DNA of 20,808 nucleotides from Xanthobacteraceae bacterium (GTDB lineage Bacteria; Pseudomonadota; Alphaproteobacteria; Rhizobiales; Xanthobacteraceae), in the NCBI GenBank assembly GCA_019746355.1, contig JAIESC010000056.1, forward strand, positions 1 to 20,808. Direction: 5' to 3'. The stretch's first letter is position 1; every line of letters starts with the position of its first letter. A program made the position numbers and the translations under genes. The notes under the pieces were generated by a model. It was not told where the DNA came from. It ran no database searches and saw only the letters and a list, made by a program, of their open reading frames with translations. Shown here one piece after another: positions 1 through 6,624 of this stretch.

Positions 1-22
1 ACGCAGACTTCTCTTGCCTCGG

Positions 23-50
23 GAATCATCCCGATCTTGAATCACGACTC
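23..50. promoter_or_regulatory. Cluster of three GANTC (CcrM-type) sites
   Basis: GAATC at 23-27, GAATC at 39-43 and GACTC at 46-50 lie within 28 bp. The first sits in a small inverted repeat (CGGGA-ATCA-TCCCG). GANTC is the target of the cell-cycle methylase CcrM in alphaproteobacteria, and clusters of it occur in CcrM/GcrA-responsive promoters. The gene it might serve would lie to the left of the window, so its role is only inferred. Confidence 0.3.
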
Positions 51-71
51 ACGTTCTATGAAAAGTAGGTA

Positions 72-686
72 CTAGATTTTCGGCAGCACCTCGGCCGGGA
101 TCGCGTGCGGCCGGTATTTCACCGGCCGGTTGCGGCGAAAATAGTTGCCGATCTGGTAGGCAAACGCCGCAAGGATCGCCGCGATGATGGCGCTGGCGCT
201 CCACTGCTCCTGCCGCAGCGCGCGCACGATCATCGCCGCGATGGTGACCATGACCACGGCGAACACCACGACGCCGAGCCAGTAGCTGATGACCGGCAGG
301 CCGGTCGTGAACTGCGCCTCGCTCTTTGCCTCGGCCAGCCGCCGGTGCAGCTCGGTGATGAACGCCACGTAGGCCGCGTCCTGCCGTTCCTGCTCGACGA
401 GGCTTCGCCACGACACCGAGACGATCGATATCTTCGGATTGTCGGTCGACCAGATCTCGGTGATGAAGCGGCGCGACTGCATGGTCACCGGCCGGTACGA
501 CAGCCGCACGGCGCGGATGCGCTCGTAGCGGACACGGCCGCTGCGCAGCCCCATCTGCCAATGCAATCCGTCGGACTTCAGCTTGAACTCGCACCACGCG
601 CCGATCAGCGACGGCTTGAAGGCATAGGCCGGATCCGGCGTTTCGTCGTCGCCGATGCCCGGCGCGGCCGGCGGTTGCGCGTTCAT
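72..686 (-). CDS. Hypothetical membrane protein with N-terminal PH-like region
   Basis: This is a 204-residue protein that I do not recognise as a named family. Residues about 25-115 look soluble and mixed alpha/beta (FKLKSDGLHWQMG, then VRYERIRAVRLSYRP), which resembles bacterial PH-like domains that precede membrane segments. Two hydrophobic stretches follow, at about 130-157 (SYWLGVVVFAVVMVTIAAMIV) and 162-183. A basic tail (RRNRPVKYRPH) comes next and suggests a cytoplasmic C-terminus. The ATG start lacks a strong Shine-Dalgarno, so the exact start is uncertain. The gene stands alone, with a palindromic repeat upstream. Codon use matches the neighbouring real genes. The function is unknown; the PH-like reading is a guess from pattern. 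Confidence 0.75.
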   Translation of the reverse strand: MNAQPPAAPGIGDDETPDPAYAFKPSLIGAWCEFKLKSDGLHWQMGLRSGRVRYERIRAVRLSYRPVTMQSRRFITEIWSTDNPKISIVSVSWRSLVEQERQDAAYVAFITELHRRLAEAKSEAQFTTGLPVISYWLGVVVFAVVMVTIAAMIVRALRQEQWSASAIIAAILAAFAYQIGNYFRRNRPVKYRPHAIPAEVLPKI

Positions 687-757
687 GGTATGATTTTGCC
701 GCCGGTGTCGTGCTCACCGCAAGCGCTCCCGGCGCCGCAGCCCACAAATCGCTCCCC

Positions 758-920
758 CGGTCGTCATGCCCCGCGCACAGCCGCCGAAGGACGGCGTCGC
801 TTCGCTCGCCTATAGCCGTCCGAAGGACGGCGTCGCTTCGCTCGCCTATGGCATCCAGTGGCTGCCGACGGCACAATTCGAAAGAACTGGATCGCCCGCC
901 TTCGCGGGCGATGACGACCG
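758..920. repeat. Palindromic intergenic element with internal tandem 35/36-bp duplication
   Basis: The element has perfect 10-nt terminal inverted repeats, CGGTCGTCAT at 758-767 and ATGACGACCG at 911-920. Inside are two head-to-tail copies of a unit at 779-813 and 814-849 (core CCGAAGGACGGCGTCGCTTC), differing by one indel/substitution. Near the right end is a hairpin, CGCCCGC-CTTC-GCGGGCG (893-910). The element begins 3 bp beyond the stop codon of the MFS gene, so its hairpin may also serve as that gene's terminator. The second unit recurs inverted at 7922-7951. There is no coding capacity and the element looks like a non-autonomous repeat. Confidence 0.75.
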
Positions 921-922
921 CG

Positions 923-2197
923 CTAGCTCTTTTGGCTCCCGATCCGGTCGATCCGCGCCATCTCCGGAAACAGCCGCATCCAGAGCAGCGCCACGGCGAC
1001 CGCGCCGATGCCGCCGACCAGCACCGAGGTGAAGGCGCCGAACAGCGCGGCGACGGCGCCGGCGCGGAATTCGCCCAGCGTCCCCGACGTGCCGGTGAAC
1101 ATGAAATTCACCGCCATGACGCGGCCGAGCATCTCGTTCGGCGTCCGCGTCTGCACCAGCGAATGGCGGATCACGACGCTGACCGCGTCGGCCGCGCCAT
1201 AGACCGCGAGCGCCGCCATCGAGACCACCAGCGAGGTCGAGAACGCAAACGCAATCGCCGCGAGACCGAACACCGACACCGCGCCGAGCAGCACATGGCC
1301 GATGCGGTGCTCGAGCTGGTGATGCGCAAGCCAGACGGAAATCGCCAGCGCGCCGACCGCGGGCGCGGAGCGCAGAAGGCCGAGCCCCCAGGGGCCGGTG
1401 TCGAGCACGTCCTTGGCATAGATCGGCAGCAGCGCCGTGACACCGCCCAAGAGCATCGCGAACAGATCGAGCGAGATCGCGCCGAGCACCACCTTGTTGT
1501 AGCGGATGTAGCGGAAGCCCGCGAACAGCGTCTCGAGCGTGACCGGCTTCTTCTCCGGCGGCGGCCCCTGCAGCCGGATGAGGCTGATGAGCGCGCTCGC
1601 CAGCACGAACACAGCGGTGCTGACCAGATAGACGGTCGCGGCGCCGAACACATAGAGCAGCCCGCCGATCGCCGGTCCGCAGATGATCGCGGTCTGGCTC
1701 GCGGTGCCGGACGCCGCGATCGCGCGCGGCAGCAGCGACGGCGGCACGATGCCCGGCACCAGCGTGTGCATGGTCGGCGTCTCGAACGCGCGCGCGGTGC
1801 CACTGACGAACAGGATCGCGAGCATCGCGTCGCGCGTGAGAAACCCGCCGAGCGTGCCGACCGCAAAGGCCGCGGCCGCCAGCGCCTTCACCACCTGGCA
1901 GGTGCCGACCACGACGCGGCGGTCGTAGCGGTCGGCCATATGGCCGATGACGACGCCGAGCACGACGACGGGAAAGAACTGCACCAGACCGACCAGGCCG
2001 AGGTCGAAGGCGCTGCCGGTCAGCTCGTAGATCTGCCAGCCGACCGCGACCGCCTGCATCTGATAGGCGCCGTTGGTCGCGGTGCGCGCGCCCCAGTAGG
2101 CGACGAACGAGCGGTATCCGAGCAGCGAGGACTGCGGCTCGGCGAGCGTTTCGGGCGCGGATGTCTCGGGCGTGGAAGACATGGGCCATCGGGCCAT
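923..2197 (-). CDS. MFS transporter, EntS/MFS_3-like exporter
   Basis: This is a 424-residue polytopic inner-membrane protein of the major facilitator superfamily, closest in pattern to the EntS/MFS_3 branch of drug and siderophore exporters. It opens with a polar tail, then LLGYRSFVAYWGARTATNGAYQMQ, a first helix typical of this branch. The loop between helices 2 and 3 carries the MFS motif A-like GHMADRYDRRVVV. About twelve hydrophobic segments follow, with a central cytoplasmic loop (PPPEKKPVTLETLFAGFRYIRYN) typical of the family. The length is normal. The first ATG is used, with an ATG five codons downstream possible; neither has a good Shine-Dalgarno. The substrate cannot be read from sequence. 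The upstream minus-strand gene is a Bug-type binding protein, but a repeat separates them, so a shared operon is doubtful. Confidence 0.9.
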   Translation of the reverse strand: MARWPMSSTPETSAPETLAEPQSSLLGYRSFVAYWGARTATNGAYQMQAVAVGWQIYELTGSAFDLGLVGLVQFFPVVVLGVVIGHMADRYDRRVVVGTCQVVKALAAAAFAVGTLGGFLTRDAMLAILFVSGTARAFETPTMHTLVPGIVPPSLLPRAIAASGTASQTAIICGPAIGGLLYVFGAATVYLVSTAVFVLASALISLIRLQGPPPEKKPVTLETLFAGFRYIRYNKVVLGAISLDLFAMLLGGVTALLPIYAKDVLDTGPWGLGLLRSAPAVGALAISVWLAHHQLEHRIGHVLLGAVSVFGLAAIAFAFSTSLVVSMAALAVYGAADAVSVVIRHSLVQTRTPNEMLGRVMAVNFMFTGTSGTLGEFRAGAVAALFGAFTSVLVGGIGAVAVALLWMRLFPEMARIDRIGSQKS

Positions 2198-2254
2198 GAA
2201 CGAAGAGGGCGCGCCTTCATAGCGCGCCCCCTCCTCGTGACCAATGCCTATCCC

Positions 2255-2364
2255 CGGTCATTCCGGGGCGCGGGCGAAAGCCCGCGAACCCGGAATCCAG
2301 AACCAAGCTCAGCACCTGCGTCTGGATTCCGGGCTTCGGCCTTCGGCCGGCCCCGGAATGACCG
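2255..2364. repeat. Nested palindromic intergenic repeat with 15-nt terminal inverted repeats
   Basis: The outer arms CGGTCATTCCGGGGC (2255-2269) and GCCCCGGAATGACCG (2350-2364) are perfect inverted repeats. Inner arms CCCGGAATCCAGA (2289-2301) and TCTGGATTCCGGG (2321-2333) are also perfect. Between the left arms is GCGGGC-GAAA-GCCCGC, a hairpin with a GNRA-type tetraloop (2270-2285). The whole region can fold into a branched structure. It lies between the Bug-type gene and the MFS gene, both transcribed leftward, and could attenuate or stabilise that transcript. Such elements are common in Bradyrhizobiaceae and relatives. Confidence 0.85.
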
Positions 2365-2384
2365 CGCTGAGAGTTCCGCGAGCG

Positions 2385-3362
2385 TTACTGCTCCAGCTTG
2401 ACGTTCGCCTTCTTGATCACGTCGTGCCAGGTGTTGATTTCCGACTTGAAGAACGCCGCCGTCTCGGCGAGCGAGGCGCCGGCCACCTCGGCCGACAGGT
2501 TTCCGAGCCGCTTCTTCACGTCCGGATCGCGCAAGGCCTCGTTGATGTCGGCGCTGAGCTTGTTGATGATCGGCTGCGGCACCTTGGGCGGCGCAACCAG
2601 CGCGAACCAGGTCACCACCACGAAGCCCGGCACGGTGTCCTTGACGACCGGCACGCCCGGAAGCGTCTCCACCGGTTTCTCGGTCGCCACGCCCAGAGCC
2701 CTGATCGAGCCGGCCCGGATCAGCGAGCCCGCCGCGCCGATATTGTCGAAGGCGACGTCGACGTTGCCGGCAACGAGGTCGGTGACCGCGGGCGCCGAGC
2801 CGCGATAGTGGATGTGCTGGAACTTGACGCCCGCCATCTGTGCAAACAGCTCCGAGGTCAGATGCGAGGTCGTGCCGATGCCCTGCGTCGCCGAGTTCAG
2901 CACGCCCGGATTGGCCTTAGCGAAGGCGATGAACTCGGCCACGTTCTTCACGTTCTTGAGCTTCGGCGAATTGGTGAGGATCGCGTTCGGCACCTTGCCC
3001 ATCACCGCGAGCGGAATGAACTGGGCCGGGTCGAACGAAAGCTTGGGATAGAGGTTCTGGTTGATGACCAGCGGCGGCGGCGGCGCCGCGAACAGCGTGT
3101 AGCCGTCCGGCTCGGAGTGATAGGCGACGTCGGCACCGACATTGCCGCCCGCGCCGGCGCGGTTCTCGACCACCACGCCCTGCCCCCACTTCTTCGTCAG
3201 ATAGTCGGCGACGATGCGCGGCATGGCGTCGGCGGTGCCGCCGGCCGGAAACGGCACGATGATCTTCACCGTGCGCGTCGGATAGTCCTGCGCGGATGCG
3301 CCTGGTGAAATCGCGAGCGCCGCAACGAGCGCCAAACCGAGGCCGGCAAGCCAGCGTGCCAT
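2385..3362 (-). CDS. Bug family (TctC-like) tripartite tricarboxylate transporter substrate-binding protein
   Basis: This is a 325-residue periplasmic solute-binding protein. A signal peptide (MARWLAGLGLALVAALAISPGASA, cleaved about residue 24) precedes the family opening YPTRTVKIIVPFPAGGTADAMPR. The Bug signatures ENRAGAGGNVGAD and PDGYTLF follow. The pattern near GIGTTSHLTSELFAQMAGVKFQHIHYRG and the NVDVAFDNIGAA stretch are also diagnostic. These proteins usually bind carboxylates or other small organic acids. The start is well supported by GGGAGA eight bases before the ATG. No TctA/TctB membrane partners lie nearby, which is common for the many orphan Bug proteins of this group. The monooxygenase gene 120 bp upstream on the same strand may be co-transcribed, which would suggest an aromatic or organic-acid substrate (inference). 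Confidence 0.95.
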   Translation of the reverse strand: MARWLAGLGLALVAALAISPGASAQDYPTRTVKIIVPFPAGGTADAMPRIVADYLTKKWGQGVVVENRAGAGGNVGADVAYHSEPDGYTLFAAPPPPLVINQNLYPKLSFDPAQFIPLAVMGKVPNAILTNSPKLKNVKNVAEFIAFAKANPGVLNSATQGIGTTSHLTSELFAQMAGVKFQHIHYRGSAPAVTDLVAGNVDVAFDNIGAAGSLIRAGSIRALGVATEKPVETLPGVPVVKDTVPGFVVVTWFALVAPPKVPQPIINKLSADINEALRDPDVKKRLGNLSAEVAGASLAETAAFFKSEINTWHDVIKKANVKLEQ

Positions 3363-3482
3363 GTTCGTTCTCCCATCCCTCTGTTGTTTGGAACGAAACT
3401 AGACGCTTGCCGCGGCTGTTTCCAGCGCGGGCACGCCGCACCCACGGCACCGCTGGTGGCTTTCGCAGTCCGAAAAATCAGG

Positions 3483-5015
3483 TCAGCCGAAGAAGCGGGC
3501 GAGCCAGTTGTAGACCCCGGCGGCACCCGCTGGCCCGGCATAGCCGAGGTAGCCGTCCGGACGGACCACGATCACTCCGTCCCCGTAGATGCGATGGGCC
3601 TGCCCATGCGTGTCGATCAACGTCGCGCCGTCCGCCCCCGCGCTGCCGGCTGATACGACACGATAAGCTTGCACAGCGCGGCGAGCCTGTTCGTCGAGCG
3701 CAGGCGGTGTAGCCCCGCCAAGCGCCAACATCGTGAAATGCCCGCCGCGAAACGCATCGAACAGCCGCACCGGCGCACCGCTCGCGTCGGTCAAATGCGC
3801 ATCCGGCGCGCGGTCGCCTGCCCGTGCGACGCCCTCACCCACCGCACCGCGCTCGTCGCACGACAGCGGCCCGCCGCGATAATTGAGGCCGAGCTGCATG
3901 TGCTCGCCCTTGCGCGGCTCCTCTTTGTCCTTCGCCTTGCCGAGCCAGTCCTTGTGCATCTGCACGACAAACTCGAGAAGGTGCGCCGCGACCGGCAGCC
4001 GCTCCTCCTGGTAAGTGTCGAGCAAGGCGTCGAGGGCGCCGTGGCGCAGCACTTGGCCAAGCTTCCAGCCGAGATTGTAGGCGTCCTGCACCGCCGTATT
4101 CATGCCCTGCCCGCCCGCGGGCGGATGCACGTGCGCCGCGTCGCCGACCAGGAACACCCGGCCGATGCGGAAATGTTTCGCCAAGCCGCTGCGCGAGCCG
4201 AAATGCGATGCGTAGAGCACCTCCGTGACATTCAGCTCGGGCTTTTCCGTGCGGTCGCGCACGAGCTTACGCAATGTCTCGAACGACAGATCCGGCTCCT
4301 CGTTCTCGAACTTGGCGTAGAGCTGGAACGCGTTGGTGTGCACCAAAGGCCCAAGCCACAGCGCGCCGCCCTTGGCGTTGTCCCACATGTGCCAATGCTC
4401 GCGGTCGAGGCCGCCCTCGATGACCACGTCGGCCGTGATCATCGGATGCGGGTCGATGGTCTCGCTGGCGAACTCGACACCTGAGCCCGCGCGCACCGCG
4501 CCTCGGGCCCCATCGCAGCCGGCGAGATAGCGCACCCGCAGCGTCTCCTGCCGCCCGTCCGGATGCGCGAGCGTGCACGCCACGCTGTCCGCGCCCTGCG
4601 TGAACGACTGAAGCTTGCTGCCGAACTCGACCTTGCCGCCGAATTCGGCGAGCCGCGCGCGCAGGACGTCGAGCGCACGCGGCTGCAACAGCATCCACAT
4701 GCTGGGATAAGGCACGTCCGGCGTCGGCTCGCGCCGCTCGATACGATGAAACTTGGCGGCGCCGAGCGGCTTCGGCCCGTCCCACGCCTGCGCCGGAGAA
4801 TAAGGACCACCCGCGGCGTGCACCCGGTCGATGATGCCGAGGTCGTCGTAGATTTCCAGCGTCCGCGGCTGGATGCCCTTGCCGCGCGAGCCGGAGCGGT
4901 GGTCCGGCGGCGCGGGAAGCGCATCGACAATGCGGAACGCCACGCCACGGCGCGCGAGATCGCAGGCGAGCACGAGACCGGCGGGACCGGCCCCGGCGAT
5001 CAGAACATCTGCCAC
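3483..5015 (-). CDS. FAD-dependent aromatic-ring monooxygenase (PheA/TfdB, MhpA-like)
   Basis: This is a class A flavoprotein hydroxylase that would use NAD(P)H and O2 to hydroxylate a phenolic or related substrate. The N-terminus VLIAGAGPAGLVLACDLARRG is the FAD-binding GxGxxG fold. CDGARGAVR corresponds to the DG motif, though the usual Ser of DGARS is Gly. GDAAHVHPPAGGQGMNTAVQDAYNLGWKL is the second FAD (GD) motif, with Asp near 292. A C-terminal thioredoxin-like domain typical of the phenol hydroxylase group follows, ending YNWLARFFG. The start chosen is GTG, because AAGGAG sits seven bases before it and the FAD fold starts at once (VADVLIAG). An ATG eight codons upstream (5039) has no Shine-Dalgarno and would give 518 residues. 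The exact substrate is unknown. The gene may be co-transcribed with the Bug protein gene downstream. Confidence 0.9.
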   Translation of the reverse strand: MADVLIAGAGPAGLVLACDLARRGVAFRIVDALPAPPDHRSGSRGKGIQPRTLEIYDDLGIIDRVHAAGGPYSPAQAWDGPKPLGAAKFHRIERREPTPDVPYPSMWMLLQPRALDVLRARLAEFGGKVEFGSKLQSFTQGADSVACTLAHPDGRQETLRVRYLAGCDGARGAVRAGSGVEFASETIDPHPMITADVVIEGGLDREHWHMWDNAKGGALWLGPLVHTNAFQLYAKFENEEPDLSFETLRKLVRDRTEKPELNVTEVLYASHFGSRSGLAKHFRIGRVFLVGDAAHVHPPAGGQGMNTAVQDAYNLGWKLGQVLRHGALDALLDTYQEERLPVAAHLLEFVVQMHKDWLGKAKDKEEPRKGEHMQLGLNYRGGPLSCDERGAVGEGVARAGDRAPDAHLTDASGAPVRLFDAFRGGHFTMLALGGATPPALDEQARRAVQAYRVVSAGSAGADGATLIDTHGQAHRIYGDGVIVVRPDGYLGYAGPAGAAGVYNWLARFFG

Positions 5016-5227
5016 TATCGCACTCCTTTTGGTCGTCATGTTGCGAGTTGACCGCCACTTTCACGAGCGCCGAGACCAGCGTGGCGCGGCTGGCGCAGGC
5101 CCCTATAGTGTTGGTACGCCACTTCACATAGCGATACTTGGCTGCGCATGGGTGTTCAGCCGAATTACCAATAGCGGTGCATGGATGTGCGGTTGCACAC
5201 CACTCCCAAGCCCGTACCGTGTGGTTC

Positions 5228-5644
5228 ATGGAAGCGTTCGATCCCACCCAACTCGGTTTTACTCTCCTGGAGCGCTTTGAGTTCCCAGGCGGGGTACACG
5301 TTTACGAATATAGAAATCATCCCACCGTGGATGGCGTCCCCAACTTCCTTCGCCTCAACCTCTATCTTTCAAGGGATGGCAGCTACGTCACGATCTGGCA
5401 TGGCCTGCTTGAGCCGATCGCAGCAGAAGCAAGACTCGCAAACGTAGGGAAGCCCACAGATTTCGATCTGCATTCGCTATACGATGAACCGCTGTTCAAA
5501 GGTCATATCGATTCAGCAGAAGCGGCAACGCACATCCTCAAGGCCTTGCGAATTGGCCAGCCAGGACACCACGAACGTCCCCAGGTACTAAGCGTCAGCC
5601 CTGGCAGCGGGCTTCGGTGCGATTTCGTGAACGCAACGGATTAA
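5228..5644 (+). CDS. Hypothetical protein, 138 residues, atypical base composition
   Basis: I do not recognise this protein. It reads MEAFDPTQLGFTLLERFEFPG, then VHVYEYRNHPTVDGVPNFLRL and LYLSRDGSYVTIWHGLLEPI, and later DLHSLYDEPLFKGHIDSAEAA. It looks like a small soluble alpha/beta domain with no signal peptide or membrane segment. The chosen ATG starts where the protein-like sequence begins. The frame stays open 30 codons upstream (to 5138), but that part looks non-coding. No convincing Shine-Dalgarno is visible. Codons are far less GC-biased than in the neighbours (many A- or T-ending codons such as AGA, CTA, TCA, GTA), which suggests recent acquisition. It sits between a divergent monooxygenase gene and the deacetylase gene. 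It could be cargo of a past transfer or a small immunity- or effector-like protein, but nothing proves either. Confidence 0.65.
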   Translation: MEAFDPTQLGFTLLERFEFPGGVHVYEYRNHPTVDGVPNFLRLNLYLSRDGSYVTIWHGLLEPIAAEARLANVGKPTDFDLHSLYDEPLFKGHIDSAEAATHILKALRIGQPGHHERPQVLSVSPGSGLRCDFVNATD

Positions 5645-5745
5645 GTTGGGCAAAGGACGCGTGCCGACCGGCATCCTGCCTGGCATTTGACAGATCGCCA
5701 TCCGCCCAACAGTCTCACGCCGCCATCAATGCCGGGATGTCGCCT

Positions 5746-6624
5746 ATGCAACCGCACGAACGCCTCGCCTACTCTCCGATCGAAACGCGCCCGCCGCTGA
5801 AGCTGCCCGACGGGCTCCGGCTCATCCTCTGGCCGCTGATGTCGCTCGAGCAGTGGGACATCTCGCGGCCGATGGCGCGCATGGTGATCACGCCGCCGCA
5901 GGGCCAGCCGATGCTGCCGGACCATCCGAACTGGAGCTGGCACGAGTACGGCATGCGGGTCGGCTTCTGGCGGCTCAAGCGCGTGTTCGAGCGGCTGAAG
6001 ATGACACCGACGGTCACGGTCAACGGCCGCGCCTGCGAGGCCTATCCGCAGGTGATCCAGGCGGTCGCCGACGCGGGCTGGGAACTGAACGCGCACGGCT
6101 ACGACCAGGTCCCGATGCACAAGGTCGAAAACCAGCTCGGCGAGATCAAGCGGGCCATCGACATCGTCGGCAAGTTCTGGGGCCGGCCGCCGCGCGGCTG
6201 GTTCGGGCCGGGGCTGACGCAGACCTTCGACACCATCGATTACCTGTCGGAGGCCGGCATCGAATACATCGGCGACTGGGTGCTCGACGACGAGCCGGTG
6301 ACGCTGAAGACCAGACACAAGCCGATGGTGGCGCTGCCCTACAATTTCGAGCTGCACGATATCGTCATGATGGTGCTGCAGAGCCATCCGTCGGAGGAGC
6401 TCTACCGACGCTCGATGGACGCGTTCAATTGCCTCTACGAAGAATCGAAGGACCGCGCCAAGATCATGTCGATCGCGGTGCATCCGTTCCTGGCCGGCCA
6501 GACGCACCGCATCAAGCACGTCGAGCGCACGTTCGAGGACATCCTGTCCAAGCCCGGCGTCGCCTGCTGGGACGGCGAAAAAATCCTCGACTGGTATCTC
6601 GGCACGCAGAAGGGCAAGGCATGA
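5746..6624 (+). CDS. Polysaccharide deacetylase family protein (PuuE/allantoinase-like CE4 fold)
   Basis: This 292-residue protein of the NodB/CE4 superfamily belongs to the PuuE-like subgroup, whose members hydrolyse amide or cyclic amide bonds in small molecules or glycans. The features are LKLPDGLRLILWPLMSLEQWD (first strand), TPTVTVNGRACEAYPQVIQAVADAGWELNAHGYDQ (metal-site region), PRGWFGPGLTQTFDTIDYLSEAGIEYIGDWVLDDEP and a late IAVHPFLAGQTHR. The canonical second metal His of the HxxxH motif is Gln here (HGYDQ). I recall Gln in close relatives too, so it is probably subfamily-typical rather than a lesion. The ATG at 5746 is preferred because GGGA lies eight bases before it. An ATG at 5737 and a longer open frame from 5617 are less likely. 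The stop overlaps the amidase start, so the two are translationally coupled. Confidence 0.88.
   Translation: MQPHERLAYSPIETRPPLKLPDGLRLILWPLMSLEQWDISRPMARMVITPPQGQPMLPDHPNWSWHEYGMRVGFWRLKRVFERLKMTPTVTVNGRACEAYPQVIQAVADAGWELNAHGYDQVPMHKVENQLGEIKRAIDIVGKFWGRPPRGWFGPGLTQTFDTIDYLSEAGIEYIGDWVLDDEPVTLKTRHKPMVALPYNFELHDIVMMVLQSHPSEELYRRSMDAFNCLYEESKDRAKIMSIAVHPFLAGQTHRIKHVERTFEDILSKPGVACWDGEKILDWYLGTQKGKA

Noticed and set aside
779..849. Tandem repeats considered as a CRISPR fragment
   Set aside because: The two units abut without a spacer and the core recurs inverted elsewhere as part of an intergenic palindromic element.
710..2401. Long plus-strand open frame (563 codons) opposite the MFS gene
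   Set aside because: It mirrors the GC-skewed codons of the MFS gene and is rich in Arg, His, Glu and Ala with no family motif. The minus strand gives a clear MFS protein.
2244..3308. Plus-strand open frame opposite the Bug-protein gene
   Set aside because: Shadow frame. The minus strand has a signal peptide, Shine-Dalgarno and family motifs.
5853..6620. N-terminal extension of the amidase frame through the deacetylase gene
   Set aside because: The sequence before codon 257 is Arg-rich shadow. The ATG at 6621 has a Shine-Dalgarno and begins the family-like protein.
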